DNA of 64,000 bases from Lewinella sp. W8 (lineage in GTDB: Bacteria; Bacteroidota; Bacteroidia; Chitinophagales; Saprospiraceae): NCBI RefSeq assembly GCF_004375085.3, contig NZ_SNAQ03000023.1, positions 36,873 through 100,872 on the forward strand. The letters are read 5' to 3'. How positions within the stretch are numbered: the stretch's first letter is position 1; the number at the start of each line of letters is the position of its first letter. Position numbers and translations under genes: made by a program. The notes beneath the pieces are model-generated. The model was not told the DNA's origin. It ran no database searches and was given only the letters and a program-made list of their open reading frames with translations. Shown here in pieces: positions 1-9,475 of the stretch.

Positions 1-3000
1 CGTAGTAGCCTTCGGTCAGCACCACCCGGCCGGCGGCTTCCTGCCGCCCGTCGGGGTACACCCGGATCGTCAGGTCACCCGTGGCCCGCCCCGTAAACTG
101 CTGCTTGCTGATGGGGTCTACGATAACGTTGACGAGGAGATCCGGCGTAACGCTCAGGTTGAGCACCAGGTCGATGCCCGTCCGCTGCAGCCCGACGGTA
201 TCCTGGTTCAGGGTATCCCTGCGGTTAACGTCCCGCCAGCGGTATTGCTCGATGAAGGCCACCACACCTTCGCTTTCCACCAGGCCTTCTTCGGGAATCC
301 GGTAAACGTAGGTAATGCGGGAGTTTTCCTTGGCCGAAGCGTCCACGGTGATGCGCGGCAGGGTGGCCGTGCCTCCGATGTCAACCTCGGCGTCTACGGG
401 CATATAGCCGTAATAATCTTCGTTGTCTTCCTCCGTACTGTTGATGGCCAGGAAATCGTTGGCCACCACCCGAAGGTCCAGTAGGATGCGGTCCAGGGAC
501 TGCACCCGCACATTGCCCTGCACCTGCGCCTCGGCGCCCCGCGAATCGTAGATCAACCAGTTATCCCCGAAATTGACGGTTTTGTTCTGGAAACGGATGG
601 GATCTTCGCCCAGGCGGAACCTTTCTCCGAGCAGGCTGATGATCAGCGACGCTTCCCGGAAGCTGGCGCTACCGTCGAAGGTGGGGGACGCGATGGTGCC
701 CCCCAGCTGCAGCGACCCCGTGAGGTAGCCCGTAGGGTCCACCAGGTAGCCCAGGCTGAAGGGTACGGCGCTGGCCAGCTGCAACTTCTCAATATTCAGG
801 TCCAGGTCCATCGGACCGTCGAGGGCGTAGCTCCCGTCCAGCGTCAGCCGGTTTCCGGCGTCGGTGAGGGATACGTCCAGTAGGTAGGTCTGCTCGTCTG
901 CACTGCCGACTTCCGCCCGCAAATCCCCGATTTTGGTTCCCATCCAGCCCAGGTTATCCACCCGCAGGTCTCCCTGCAGGCCGAAGTTGGTCAGGACGTT
1001 ATCCAGTTCCGCCTCTCCGTTAACCACTCCCCGGGCGACCTCTTCCTCGGAGAACACAATCCGGCTCAGGGTGCGGAGTTCAAAGTCGGAAAAGCGTACG
1101 GTAACGTCCCCCGGTTCCAGGCTGTTGGCTTCCAGGGATTGCTCGCCGTTCCGCAGCGCAAAGTTGCGGACGATGAGCTGGTCGCCCGCGATGAGAATTT
1201 CGTTATCGACCGGCACCGCCCAGGGCTCAAAGTTGAGCAGTTGTTCGGGTTCCAGGGCCAGACGAATGGTATCCATTTCCGGATCGGCCAACAGGCCGAG
1301 GTAGTGCCGTAGGCTATCCTCTTCGGAATACAGCTTCAGCTCCACCAGCAGCTGGTCATCGACCGTTTCTCCGCTGAGTTGGGTCCGCCCGAGTTCGACC
1401 TGCTCTGCGTAGCTGATGTCGGCCCAGTCGGCTTCCCACGTCAACTGCTCCGGATCCCCGACGGCCCGGAAGGCCAGCCCCCGGGCCTCCAGCCCGGCGT
1501 AATTGATCTCGGGCAAATCAAGGTTCATCAGCAGCTCCGGGCTCGCATCCCGGTAAAGCAGCGACGCCTGCATGGGCGACAGCGCCACGAGGCCATCAAT
1601 CAGCCCTCCGGTGAGGGGTTGCGGGCGCTTCAGCTGTAGCGTAAAATCCAGGCGCTCACCGTCCTCCACGGGCACGGGCTGCCGTAAATCCTCCTCCCAG
1701 TAAGCCCGGATGAACTGCACCATCTTCGCCGGCGTCTTGACGGGGTCGAACCGCCCGAGCAGTTCCGCGTCAAGGACGTCCGAGCGTACGTAAATCTCGT
1801 TGTCCAAATCCTGCAGGCTGGCCTCCACCACCAGGCTATCCACGTAGCTGCTACCGGCGGGGCCCCGCAGGAAAACGTCTTCAAACCGCACCAGTGCCTC
1901 CGTACTGTAGGGGTCAAGGCCCACGGTGCGGGCCGTCAACCGGCCCTCCAGCAGCAGATCCGCCTCGGTGATGTCCCACCGCTGCAGGTCCACCCGGCGC
2001 ATGTTCAGTTCGGCTTCGGCCAGGACGACACTGTCGGGTCCGATCCGGTAGTTACCCCTACCTTCGGCCAGGAATGCCGGATGGGTCAGGTTGAACTCCC
2101 CGGCGTAATCACTTCCGTTGATCGTGGCCGTCAAATCCATAATTTCTCCCCTGCCCGCTTCGGAGATCGAGGCCGCTACGGCAAGTTGGTTCTCGGGCGT
2201 GAGTTGACCGCGCACCTCCGCCGCAATGTCCAATCGGCCAAGACGTAGCGTCTCGAGCGTATCGCGGTACTGCCCGGTAAACAGCTCCGGCAAATTCAGG
2301 TCTTTAACGTCTACTTTGACGTCCAGGTCGCTGGGATTGTACCTCCCGCGAATGGTCCACTGCCCGTTGGTGGTGCTGAGGGGAACGTCAAACGTCAGGT
2401 TGTTCGGCGTTCCGGAGATGCTGGCGTTACGGATGCTCAGGTTTGGAAGGTTGAGGTTGTCCGGCAGCAGGCTATCCGGTAGGATGGAGCGAATGTCGCT
2501 GACGTTGATGGCCAGGTCCGATACGTCTACGTCCAGTCGTAAGTTGTCCGGTTCCAAAACGTTACTGATCTGCCCCCGGATGGTGGCGTAGGTTTCCTCT
2601 CCCGGCAGGGACAGCCGGAGGTTCACGTCCAGAGAATCCAGTGGCCCCGTCACCGTTCCGCTGCCCCGGACGAAGTCGGGAATCCGGTAGTCCTCGGGCA
2701 GCGTGCCGGGTGGCAGGTAGGCCAACAGGGTGCTGCGCGTAGCCAGCAGGGTATCCAGGTTGACGTCCAGGCTGGTTCGCGGGTAACTTTGCAGTCCGTC
2801 CACGACCCCATTGGTGCGCACCCGTGACTGCATACCGTTGCCGAAGCTGCGGTTTTCCACGGCAAACAGGTTGAGTTGCAGCCGGTCGTTGCGGTACTCC
2901 GCCCGCCCTTCGGCCACGATCCGTTCCGGCCAGTCGATACCGCCGGGGAGCATTCCTTCCGGGATAAGCGGCAACAGGGGGCCGGGCAGCACACTGAGCT

Positions 3001-4438
3001 CGTTCAGAAAAAAACGCCCGCTGATGTTCCGTTGGTCCGGGGGGAGTTGAACTTGTCCGCTTCCGTTTACCCGGACGCCGGGTCCCCGCAGTTGGATCCG
3101 GCTAATGGCCATATCGGCCAGACTGCCCCGTGCCCGCACGGAAAAATCCAACTTCCGGGAGCGGTTCCCGGCGATCACCGGTTCTCGCCCAATTTCCGGC
3201 GCCAGCAGATAAATGTCGTTCAGGCCCAGATAGCCATCCAGTTGAAGTCTGGCGATCAGGTCCTCCGGGGAGCCCCCGGCAAAGTCGTAATTGATGGCGG
3301 TATTATCGCTGCGGATGCTACTCGCCCCGGTTTGCAAAGTAAACTCCTCTAACCCCAGGAATTCGGGCGTATACGTGAGGGTGCCTTCGGTTTCCCGGAT
3401 TTGCAGTCCGCTACGTTCGTTGGCCGTCAATTGGCGCAAGCGCAGGTGCAAAGAATCTCCGAGATAGGCCAGGTCCCCGGTGGTCACGTTGATGGCCGAC
3501 ACGTCCAGGTGATTGTAGTCCATTCCCGGTCCCGCAATGGGTGGCGCGGGCATGTCCAGGCGAACGCTTGCCTCCCTGAGCTCGAATCCTGCCGCCCGGA
3601 AATCCAGTAGCCCCTCCGTGGTCAGGGTACCGTTGTCGAGGTGGGCCAGGGGAAGGCCCAGGGCCAGACCCAGGCTATCCATCCGCAGCGTGAAGTCGCT
3701 TTCGGTGATGGTGATGTCTTCCGCCGCCAGGTCGATTGGCGTAGGAGAGGATTCCGTGGTGTCCGGAACCGTAGGGCCCTGCGGGAACAGGCTCAGGTTC
3801 ACGCTAGCTCCCGACAATTCGGCGTAGTCGAGCAGGTATTTTTGCTGCCCCAGGTCGAGTTCGTCCACCCGCCCCACGAGGCGTTCGGCGATGGTGGACA
3901 GGGTGGTTCCGGTAGCTTCGTCCTGGTAAAAAATGTCTACTGCCGCCAGGTCTAGCTTGGCGTTACTGGCCAGGATGCTCCAGGGGGTGACCGTGCTGGT
4001 GTCCGTGGCGGCGGCCGGCGTTGCGCTTTGACTGCCCATTTCCAGCAGGAAGCCAATATTACCGAGGGAATCGCCCATTCTGATGTCGGCAAAAACCTCC
4101 CGGGCGGTGACCTCCGTGATCAGTACTTCTTTTTCCAGCAGGGCAAACATATTCAGGCCCACCCGCAGATATTCCAGGCGGGCAATGGAGTCTCCCGCGG
4201 GATTATTGAGATAAACGTCACGTACCGAAACCTCCGAAGGGAATTTCCACCGGATTTCTCCGATGCCCAGATCCGTATCCAGCTGTTTTCGGGCGATATT
4301 TTCCACCTTCCCCGTAATCCACTGCTGAACGAAGGGAAGTTGCACGACCAGAAAGAGCACCACCAACAGGGTTGCCAGGCCGGTGATGAACCAGCCAATC
4401 CATTTAAGGGCCTTTTTAAGAATGTTTCTTTTGGTCAA
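1..4438 (-). CDS. tamB: TamB-like translocation/assembly module protein (3' end outside window)
   Basis: Continuous open frame on the minus strand running off the window start, with about 1479 codons visible. The N-terminus has a short basic stretch and one transmembrane anchor (around residues 13-32, IGWFITGLATLLVVLFLVV), followed by a very long region of repetitive beta-strand sequence typical of the AsmA/TamB/DUF490 superfamily. The last visible residues, with an FTGRATGDLTIRVYPDGR motif, resemble the conserved C-terminal TamB domain, so little is missing. Members are inner-membrane-anchored periplasmic proteins that work with Omp85 partners in outer-membrane protein or lipid transport. 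No in-frame ATG precedes the anchor; I chose the TTG at 4438 (product begins MTKRNILKKALKW). The frame is open further upstream, so the start is uncertain. It is divergent from hemJ. Confidence 0.85.
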   Translation of the reverse strand, partial: MTKRNILKKALKWIGWFITGLATLLVVLFLVVQLPFVQQWITGKVENIARKQLDTDLGIGEIRWKFPSEVSVRDVYLNNPAGDSIARLEYLRVGLNMFALLEKEVLITEVTAREVFADIRMGDSLGNIGFLLEMGSQSATPAAATDTSTVTPWSILASNAKLDLAAVDIFYQDEATGTTLSTIAERLVGRVDELDLGQQKYLLDYAELSGASVNLSLFPQGPTVPDTTESSPTPIDLAAEDITITESDFTLRMDSLGLALGLPLAHLDNGTLTTEGLLDFRAAGFELREASVRLDMPAPPIAGPGMDYNHLDVSAINVTTGDLAYLGDSLHLRLRQLTANERSGLQIRETEGTLTYTPEFLGLEEFTLQTGASSIRSDNTAINYDFAGGSPEDLIARLQLDGYLGLNDIYLLAPEIGREPVIAGNRSRKLDFSVRARGSLADMAISRIQLRGPGVRVNGSGQVQLPPDQRNISGRFFLNELSVLPGPLLPLIPEGMLPGGIDWPERIVAEGRAEYRNDRLQLNLFAVENRSFGNGMQSRVRTNGVVDGLQSYPRTSLDVNLDTLLATRSTLLAYLPPGTLPEDYRIPDFVRGSGTVTGPLDSLDVNLRLSLPGEETYATIRGQISNVLEPDNLRLDVDVSDLAINVSDIRSILPDSLLPDNLNLPNLSIRNASISGTPNNLTFDVPLSTTNGQWTIRGRYNPSDLDVKVDVKDLNLPELFTGQYRDTLETLRLGRLDIAAEVRGQLTPENQLAVAASISEAGRGEIMDLTATINGSDYAGEFNLTHPAFLAEGRGNYRIGPDSVVLAEAELNMRRVDLQRWDITEADLLLEGRLTARTVGLDPYSTEALVRFEDVFLRGPAGSSYVDSLVVEASLQDLDNEIYVRSDVLDAELLGRFDPVKTPAKMVQFIRAYWEEDLRQPVPVEDGERLDFTLQLKRPQPLTGGLIDGLVALSPMQASLLYRDASPELLMNLDLPEINYAGLEARGLAFRAVGDPEQLTWEADWADISYAEQVELGRTQLSGETVDDQLLVELKLYSEEDSLRHYLGLLADPEMDTIRLALEPEQLLNFEPWAVPVDNEILIAGDQLIVRNFALRNGEQSLEANSLEPGDVTVRFSDFELRTLSRIVFSEEEVARGVVNGEAELDNVLTNFGLQGDLRVDNLGWMGTKIGDLRAEVGSADEQTYLLDVSLTDAGNRLTLDGSYALDGPMDLDLNIEKLQLASAVPFSLGYLVDPTGYLTGSLQLGGTIASPTFDGSASFREASLIISLLGERFRLGEDPIRFQNKTVNFGDNWLIYDSRGAEAQVQGNVRVQSLDRILLDLRVVANDFLAINSTEEDNEDYYGYMPVDAEVDIGGTATLPRITVDASAKENSRITYVYRIPEEGLVESEGVVAFIEQYRWRDVNRRDTLNQDTVGLQRTGIDLVLNLSVTPDLLVNVIVDPISKQQFTGRATGDLTIRVYPDGRQEAAGRVVLTEGYY

Positions 4439-4606
4439 TGCTTTGGGGAATCGAGAATATTCGGCGAGTATCCGGCGGTTATTCCTCCAAACCTCAATTG
4501 CTGCGGAAAGGTTCGCCGGACCGCCATTCGTCAGGGCACCTTCAAATTCGGAGCCGGATCCATTTGATCCGCCGTTTCCTACCTGACGGCACCGTAATTT
4601 GCGGCC

Positions 4607-5200
4607 ATGAACTTGATCCTGATCTGTAAGGCCCTGCACGTGGTGGGCTTCATCTCCTGGTTTGCCGGACTTTTCTACCTCGGACGGGTGCTGGTGAATC
4701 ACGCCGAGGCCGTCAGCGTACCGGCGCCGGAGGGCGATGCGGATGCCCTGCTCCGCCACGGAATTCGCCGGGAAGTTTTGCACGAGGAGTACTCCGCTAC
4801 GGAAGACCGCGTCTACAAGATCATCGTCAATCCCGCCATGATGATCACCTGGACCGCCGGTCTGGTGATGATCGCCGCCAACGTCAACTACTTCGTTGCG
4901 GGAACGCCCGGTTGGCTGCACCTGAAGCTGCTGCTGCTCGTCATGCTGGTAGGCTACCAGATCTACACCAAAGTGAAGCTCATGCGCCCCATGCAGGCCG
5001 GCCAAACACCCTTTTCCGGTTGGCAGTTGCGGCTGTGGAACGAAGTACCCACCTTCTTCCTGGTCACGATTTCCTTCGTGGCCGTCCTGGGAAAGGCCGG
5101 CCAACTCAATTACCTCTACCTCGGCATCGGGGTCGCTATTTTCTGTCTGCTCGTTTACCGGGCGGCGGTCGCCTACCGCAACCGCCGGGTAGACCAGTAA
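4607..5200 (+). CDS. hemJ: HemJ-type protoporphyrinogen oxidase, CopD/UPF0093 family
   Basis: 197-aa membrane protein with four to five hydrophobic helices. The first helix carries the family signature around His11 (ALHVVGFISWFAGLFYLGR) followed by NHAEA, and a second conserved region WTAGLVMI. HemJ oxidises protoporphyrinogen IX to protoporphyrin IX in the inner membrane, the penultimate step of haem synthesis, in bacteria that lack HemG or HemY. Length (about 190-200 aa in Bacteroidota) and topology fit. The ATG start is clear; a TAATTTGC sequence just upstream resembles, but does not match, the TAnnTTTG promoter box. The gene stands alone, divergent from the TamB-like gene and convergent with the metalloprotease gene. 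The copper-resistance CopD superfamily is the only reasonable alternative. Confidence 0.85.
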   Translation: MNLILICKALHVVGFISWFAGLFYLGRVLVNHAEAVSVPAPEGDADALLRHGIRREVLHEEYSATEDRVYKIIVNPAMMITWTAGLVMIAANVNYFVAGTPGWLHLKLLLLVMLVGYQIYTKVKLMRPMQAGQTPFSGWQLRLWNEVPTFFLVTISFVAVLGKAGQLNYLYLGIGVAIFCLLVYRAAVAYRNRRVDQ

Positions 5201-5205
5201 TAAAA

Positions 5206-5233
5206 AACCCTCCCCGGCGGACCGGAGAGGGTT
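5206..5233 (-). terminator. Rho-independent terminator between convergent genes
   Basis: Stem AACCCTC/GAGGGTT with an inner CCGG/CCGG extension. On the minus strand the hairpin is followed by a T-run (TTTTTTATTA), so it fits termination of the metalloprotease transcript; it may also stop hemJ transcription. Confidence 0.8.
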
Positions 5234-5267
5234 CGTTACGGGGTTACTTCCCCCATTCCTTAGGTCA

Positions 5268-8200
5268 TCAGCGCAGCAAAACGATGCGCTTCGTAAGTAC
5301 GTCCTGCCCGGATCGGATCCGGACGAAGTAGACGCCATTGCTCAACTGTTGCCGGGCACGCCAGGGGAAGCTGTGTTGTCCAGCTCCGTAGGCTGCGTCG
5401 GCCACCAGCGCTACCTGTTTTCCCTGTCCGTCAAAAACGGCTACCTCCAGATGCGTTGGTTGGGGCAGGTAAAACTGTAGCTGCGTTTCTCCGCGGCTCG
5501 GGTTAGGCACCACGGTCACCTTCAGGTTGGAAAGGGCCTGGTCAGCCAGGGAGGTCGTCTGGTTACGGACGATCTCGGGCGTAATGGTCCGCAGGGTATG
5601 AGCCGTGCTCAGGTCTTCGATATGAATCCCCACTTCGGGCAGTTGATCCTCGTCGGTTAGGGGCGTCAGCCGGAGCTGGGCGATGGTCACGCGCTGGCCC
5701 GCACCCAACGGATTGGCGTGGGCCATCCGAAGGACGCCTTCGGCTACGCGGGACTCATTCACCGTGGCCCGCTCAAAACCGGGGGTTGGGGAAGGTACCA
5801 GCGCCGCGAAAGCGAAGCGGTTGATGTCCCAGTCAAGCTGCAGCTGGTAGCTGCCCAGCGCTTCGGGGGCGTCGGAAAGATCCACCACCACGGGAATCAG
5901 ATACTGACCATCCTCCTCCAGCTCGGGCATGATTTCTACCGGAGCCGTCAGGGCACTTCTGCCACCTTCTTCTCCCCGGAAACTATCCGTGGACTGATTC
6001 GGGCAAACGGGTGTTCCGACGGGGAAATCCACCGGCAACCCGATCTCGTAGGTCAGAATGATGAGGGCATCCCGGGCGTTGGTGCGGTTGTTACCGTCCA
6101 CGTTGCCGATGCCCGCCTCAATCCGCTCCAGCGCGATGGCCGGAATGGGGTTTCCGACGCTGAAGGCCAGGATCATGGCGGCGTCGGTAGAGTTGATGAG
6201 GCCATCACCGTTTACGTCGCCCAGTAGCTGCTCTTCGAGGACGGGGAACTCACAATCAAAGATGGTGGCCGTGGTGGAAAGGTCCCGGAAGGTAACCGCC
6301 GAGGCCAGGGTGGGCACCTCCAGATTGGTGGCCAGCACCGACCCGGGGGCCGCCAGCGCCCGGAAGGTCGCCCGGAAAACCGCCACGTCTCCGGCCTGCC
6401 CGTTGGCGTCGGCCCCGTTAAAGGCGATCACTCCCGGCAGGGGATTGACGAATCCGGCGTATCCCGAGAGTACTTCCGCTCCGCCGACGTACTCCATGAC
6501 CGTCTGGTCGTAGCGCAGGAAGCCCGTGAAGTTACCCAGGAAGTTATCCGGCTCGGGAACGTTACTCATGTCCACGCGGACGGTCACGGGGAACTCACAG
6601 CCCGTGGGTACGCCGTCCGGACAATCAACGAACACCGGGGGGAAGTTCTGCCCCGTTCCCCCGCCGGGTTCGGGGAACAGAATCCCCGGTGCGAAGGTGG
6701 GAAAGCGGAACTGGTTACCGCCAATGGGTGCGTTGGTCTGGGCTTCGACCTGCGTCATGTTCAACCGGTGAACGGTATTGATTTGTCCCTGGGGAAAGGG
6801 ATCAAACAGGACGTCTACCGGAACAAGTGCTCCGGGCTCCAGGGGGATGCCCTCAATGCTCGCCCCCTTGTCCAAAATGGCTACCAGGCCATCGCCCAGG
6901 GGCTCCACGGCAGCCCCCTGGCCGCCGTTATTCTCCCAGCGTTCGTAGAGGGGGCCCAGGTTAACAAACACCTGGCCGTAATCATAAATGGAGCGTTGGG
7001 CGTCCTGCGGAAGGTCAAAATCCAGGTTAATGAGGCGTTCACCGTCTTCGTAGTTGGCCACGATGACCTGGTTGGTCTGCCGACCACCGGGGGTAGTCTC
7101 CGTGCCGATGGAGATGTTCTTCCAGACGATATTGTTGTTATTCTTGACGTTATTCCACAGGTTACCCGTCTCCGGGAAGGTCATACCGTCGGCGTCCTCG
7201 ATCCGGCTCAGCAGGCAGAAGTGCGCCCGGTCCGCGCCGAAACTGGCGTAGTCGGCCGGATTTGGGACCACCCAGGGAAATTCCAGCACGGTAAATTCTC
7301 CGCCGGCCACGGAAACGGCCTGGGCGCCCAGCGGAGAGCCCATCAGCGCGGGGCTGGCTACGGAGCCGTCCCAGGGCGCCGGCCAGGAAAGGCCGGAACT
7401 GGCCTTGGCCCAGTAGAGCCGAACGTTCCCGCTCTCCGTTCCCCCGCAACCGCGGTTGCGGATGCGTACGTAGACGTAATTCGGGGTACCGTCCGCCCGG
7501 TAGACCGGGTTGATGTGCTCCTGATTGGTCATCCCGTCGTTCGTGGGGCGCACCCAGATGTCGGCACTGTGGTAAACCACTTCCGTGGTCGCATTGGGTT
7601 CATCTCCGACGTCATCGTAGGTATCGGAACTCCACAGATCGGGGGTGTTAGGGGCCTCGGGTGGCGGAAGGCTTCCTTCCGAACCGAGGATGTCCGTCCG
7701 CACCGTAAACAGGGCCGCCGCCGCCCGAACGTGCTGCCCGACGGTGAACATGGTCATACAGTCATCGTCCACGTAGTCCATGTAGTTCATGAACATGTCT
7801 CCGTTCGGGCCATTCTCGCAGGATACGCTGGGGAAGGTCGGGCAACCGGTATTCTGCAGGCGCTGGTTGGGGGTATCGTCTACCTCATCGCTGAAGGAAC
7901 ATTTATCCGTTTCCAGATTGTCGTCGCCCCAGATGTGGCGGAGGTTCAGCCAGTGGCCGACTTCGTGCACGGCCGTGCGCCCCAGATCGAAGGGAGAGGT
8001 CGCCGTGCCGGTATCACCAAAGTAGCGGTAGTCGATAACGACCCCATCTTCAGCGGGTCGGCCGGCCAGGTCGGCGGGCCAGGAGCCATAGCCCAGGAGG
8101 CCTCCGGTCAGGTCACAGACCCACATGTTGAGGTACTGGTCACTGGGCCATCCATCCTTCCCGTTGGTGCTGTTGAATTTCACGGGATTACGGGCCGTGG

Positions 8201-9203
8201 CGGTGGACGCATTCCAGATGAAGTCAAAGGAACTGGCCGTCGTGGCCGTTCGGGTGATGCCGGTGGTAGGGTTACAGTCCGGATCCCGTTTGGCCAGGGC
8301 AAACTGGAGGCGCAGGTCCCCGATCTGGGGGGCGAAGGCCGCGGGAACGGTACTGATGTCCGTATTCGTTGCCCGGTAGGCCTCGTTGAGGATATCGATC
8401 TGGCTTTGAATCTGCGCGTCGCTGATGTTTTCCGTGGCGTTGTTGTAAACTACGTGGACGACCACGGGAATGGTGATCACCTCCCCGCCGAAGGCGAGTC
8501 CCCCGCGTTCATTGAGCAGTCCCTCCAGGTAAGTGTCGGTCAGCTGGCGGATGCGCTCAAATTCCTGGCGGAAGGTCGGGTCCAGTTCGAGGCGTTCCAG
8601 CAGTTCGTCTCCGGTGCCGCACTCCCGACCGGGATCGGGTTCCGGGCTCGTGAAGACAATGTCATCCATAAAGAAGGTACGTACGGCGTTGCCGCCCTCC
8701 ATATCGATGACGTAGCCCTTAGCACCGGGTACCGAGACGGTCTGCCACTGGGTGGAAACGGGTACGCGGGTCAGGCGCTCCACGTTGCCGTTTTCGTCGT
8801 AGCCGTACACGACAAAAAAGGCGTCCTCCGAGAACCCCTGCAGGGCCACGGACATGGAGCCGGTGGTTTCGGCAAATTCAATGAGGACCGCGCCGGAAGG
8901 AAATTCGCAGCCGATTCCGCTGCTGCAGTTCGCCCCGACGTTGCGGCCGGAGGGCGCGTCGTCACGGGTGAATACGGTCACCGGCCCAAGGGGCTGATTC
9001 GTCAGGGGAGGTAAGCCGTTGAGGTTTACGGAGGGGGTTCCGAAGGAAATACCCAGCGCCTCCAGTTCGGGACTGGTGGTGAGGGTGCCGGAAAAATCTT
9101 CAAAGTCAAAGGTGGTCTGGGCGCGGAGTTGGAGCGCCATGGACGATAACAGTAAGACCAAAAGGAAGCCGAGGCTTCGGGGTCGGGTAAATAAGTGTTG
9201 CAT
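5268..9203 (-). CDS. Secreted M43 (pappalysin-like) zinc metalloprotease with cohesin/dockerin-like modules and T9SS sorting domain
   Basis: 1311-aa secreted protein. From the ATG at 9203 it has a signal peptide (1-29, ending LQLRAQ), a jelly-roll-like N-terminal domain, and an M43 metalloprotease domain (roughly 245-530) with the zinc motif HEVGHWLNLRH near residue 413 and a Met-turn sequence MNYMDYVDD. Further on are two cohesin-like beta domains (about 860-985 and 1075-1200) separated by paired dockerin-like calcium repeats (GDVNGDGLINSTDA and GNVDGNNRTNARDA, near 990-1055). The last ~80 residues form a type A T9SS sorting domain (NPSRGETQLQFYL to the end). It is probably exported by Sec, passed through the T9SS and attached to or released from the cell surface, where it would hydrolyse proteins. 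The frame extends 20 codons upstream, but the signal peptide fixes the start. Confidence 0.92.
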   Translation of the reverse strand: MQHLFTRPRSLGFLLVLLLSSMALQLRAQTTFDFEDFSGTLTTSPELEALGISFGTPSVNLNGLPPLTNQPLGPVTVFTRDDAPSGRNVGANCSSGIGCEFPSGAVLIEFAETTGSMSVALQGFSEDAFFVVYGYDENGNVERLTRVPVSTQWQTVSVPGAKGYVIDMEGGNAVRTFFMDDIVFTSPEPDPGRECGTGDELLERLELDPTFRQEFERIRQLTDTYLEGLLNERGGLAFGGEVITIPVVVHVVYNNATENISDAQIQSQIDILNEAYRATNTDISTVPAAFAPQIGDLRLQFALAKRDPDCNPTTGITRTATTASSFDFIWNASTATARNPVKFNSTNGKDGWPSDQYLNMWVCDLTGGLLGYGSWPADLAGRPAEDGVVIDYRYFGDTGTATSPFDLGRTAVHEVGHWLNLRHIWGDDNLETDKCSFSDEVDDTPNQRLQNTGCPTFPSVSCENGPNGDMFMNYMDYVDDDCMTMFTVGQHVRAAAALFTVRTDILGSEGSLPPPEAPNTPDLWSSDTYDDVGDEPNATTEVVYHSADIWVRPTNDGMTNQEHINPVYRADGTPNYVYVRIRNRGCGGTESGNVRLYWAKASSGLSWPAPWDGSVASPALMGSPLGAQAVSVAGGEFTVLEFPWVVPNPADYASFGADRAHFCLLSRIEDADGMTFPETGNLWNNVKNNNNIVWKNISIGTETTPGGRQTNQVIVANYEDGERLINLDFDLPQDAQRSIYDYGQVFVNLGPLYERWENNGGQGAAVEPLGDGLVAILDKGASIEGIPLEPGALVPVDVLFDPFPQGQINTVHRLNMTQVEAQTNAPIGGNQFRFPTFAPGILFPEPGGGTGQNFPPVFVDCPDGVPTGCEFPVTVRVDMSNVPEPDNFLGNFTGFLRYDQTVMEYVGGAEVLSGYAGFVNPLPGVIAFNGADANGQAGDVAVFRATFRALAAPGSVLATNLEVPTLASAVTFRDLSTTATIFDCEFPVLEEQLLGDVNGDGLINSTDAAMILAFSVGNPIPAIALERIEAGIGNVDGNNRTNARDALIILTYEIGLPVDFPVGTPVCPNQSTDSFRGEEGGRSALTAPVEIMPELEEDGQYLIPVVVDLSDAPEALGSYQLQLDWDINRFAFAALVPSPTPGFERATVNESRVAEGVLRMAHANPLGAGQRVTIAQLRLTPLTDEDQLPEVGIHIEDLSTAHTLRTITPEIVRNQTTSLADQALSNLKVTVVPNPSRGETQLQFYLPQPTHLEVAVFDGQGKQVALVADAAYGAGQHSFPWRARQQLSNGVYFVRIRSGQDVLTKRIVLLR

Positions 9204-9374
9204 TGGTAGGCAATTAAAAGGGTCAGATAATCCGAGAGCGCTTACCAAAGGGAGGTCGTCCAAAAACTGCCCCTTAATGCCTACACTTTACCGGCCGTTA
9301 CGGCCGGTACCCAATTTTAACGTATACCACGGCCCCACCCAGGTGGTGGCACCTGCGCGCTGCGACATAAAAAG

Positions 9375-9475
9375 AGGATCTAGGTTTGAGGATTTAGGCT
9401 TGAGGATTTAGGTCTAAGGAACATCCTGAATCCTACATCCTCAAGCCTAAATCCTAGATCCTCAAGCCTCAATCC
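9375..9475. repeat. Tandem-unit palindrome (unit related to GAGGATTTAGGCTT)
   Basis: The left arm repeats GAGGATTTAGG(C/T)TT-like units with a ~14-bp period; the right arm repeats the complement (CCTCAAGCCTAAATCCT). Together they form a long hairpin. The right end overlaps the creD stop codon, so the repeat starts exactly at the end of that gene. The same unit recurs in one orientation after the ion-channel gene (36574-36607). The rest of 9204-9374 holds no gene; it contains a GCACCTGCGCGCTGCGACA match (9349-9367) to the GCACCTGC repeat family. Confidence 0.9.

Noticed and set aside
6768..9014. 748-codon open frame antisense to the M43 protease
   Set aside because: The sense strand encodes clear catalytic motifs and a sorting domain; the antisense product shows no family features.
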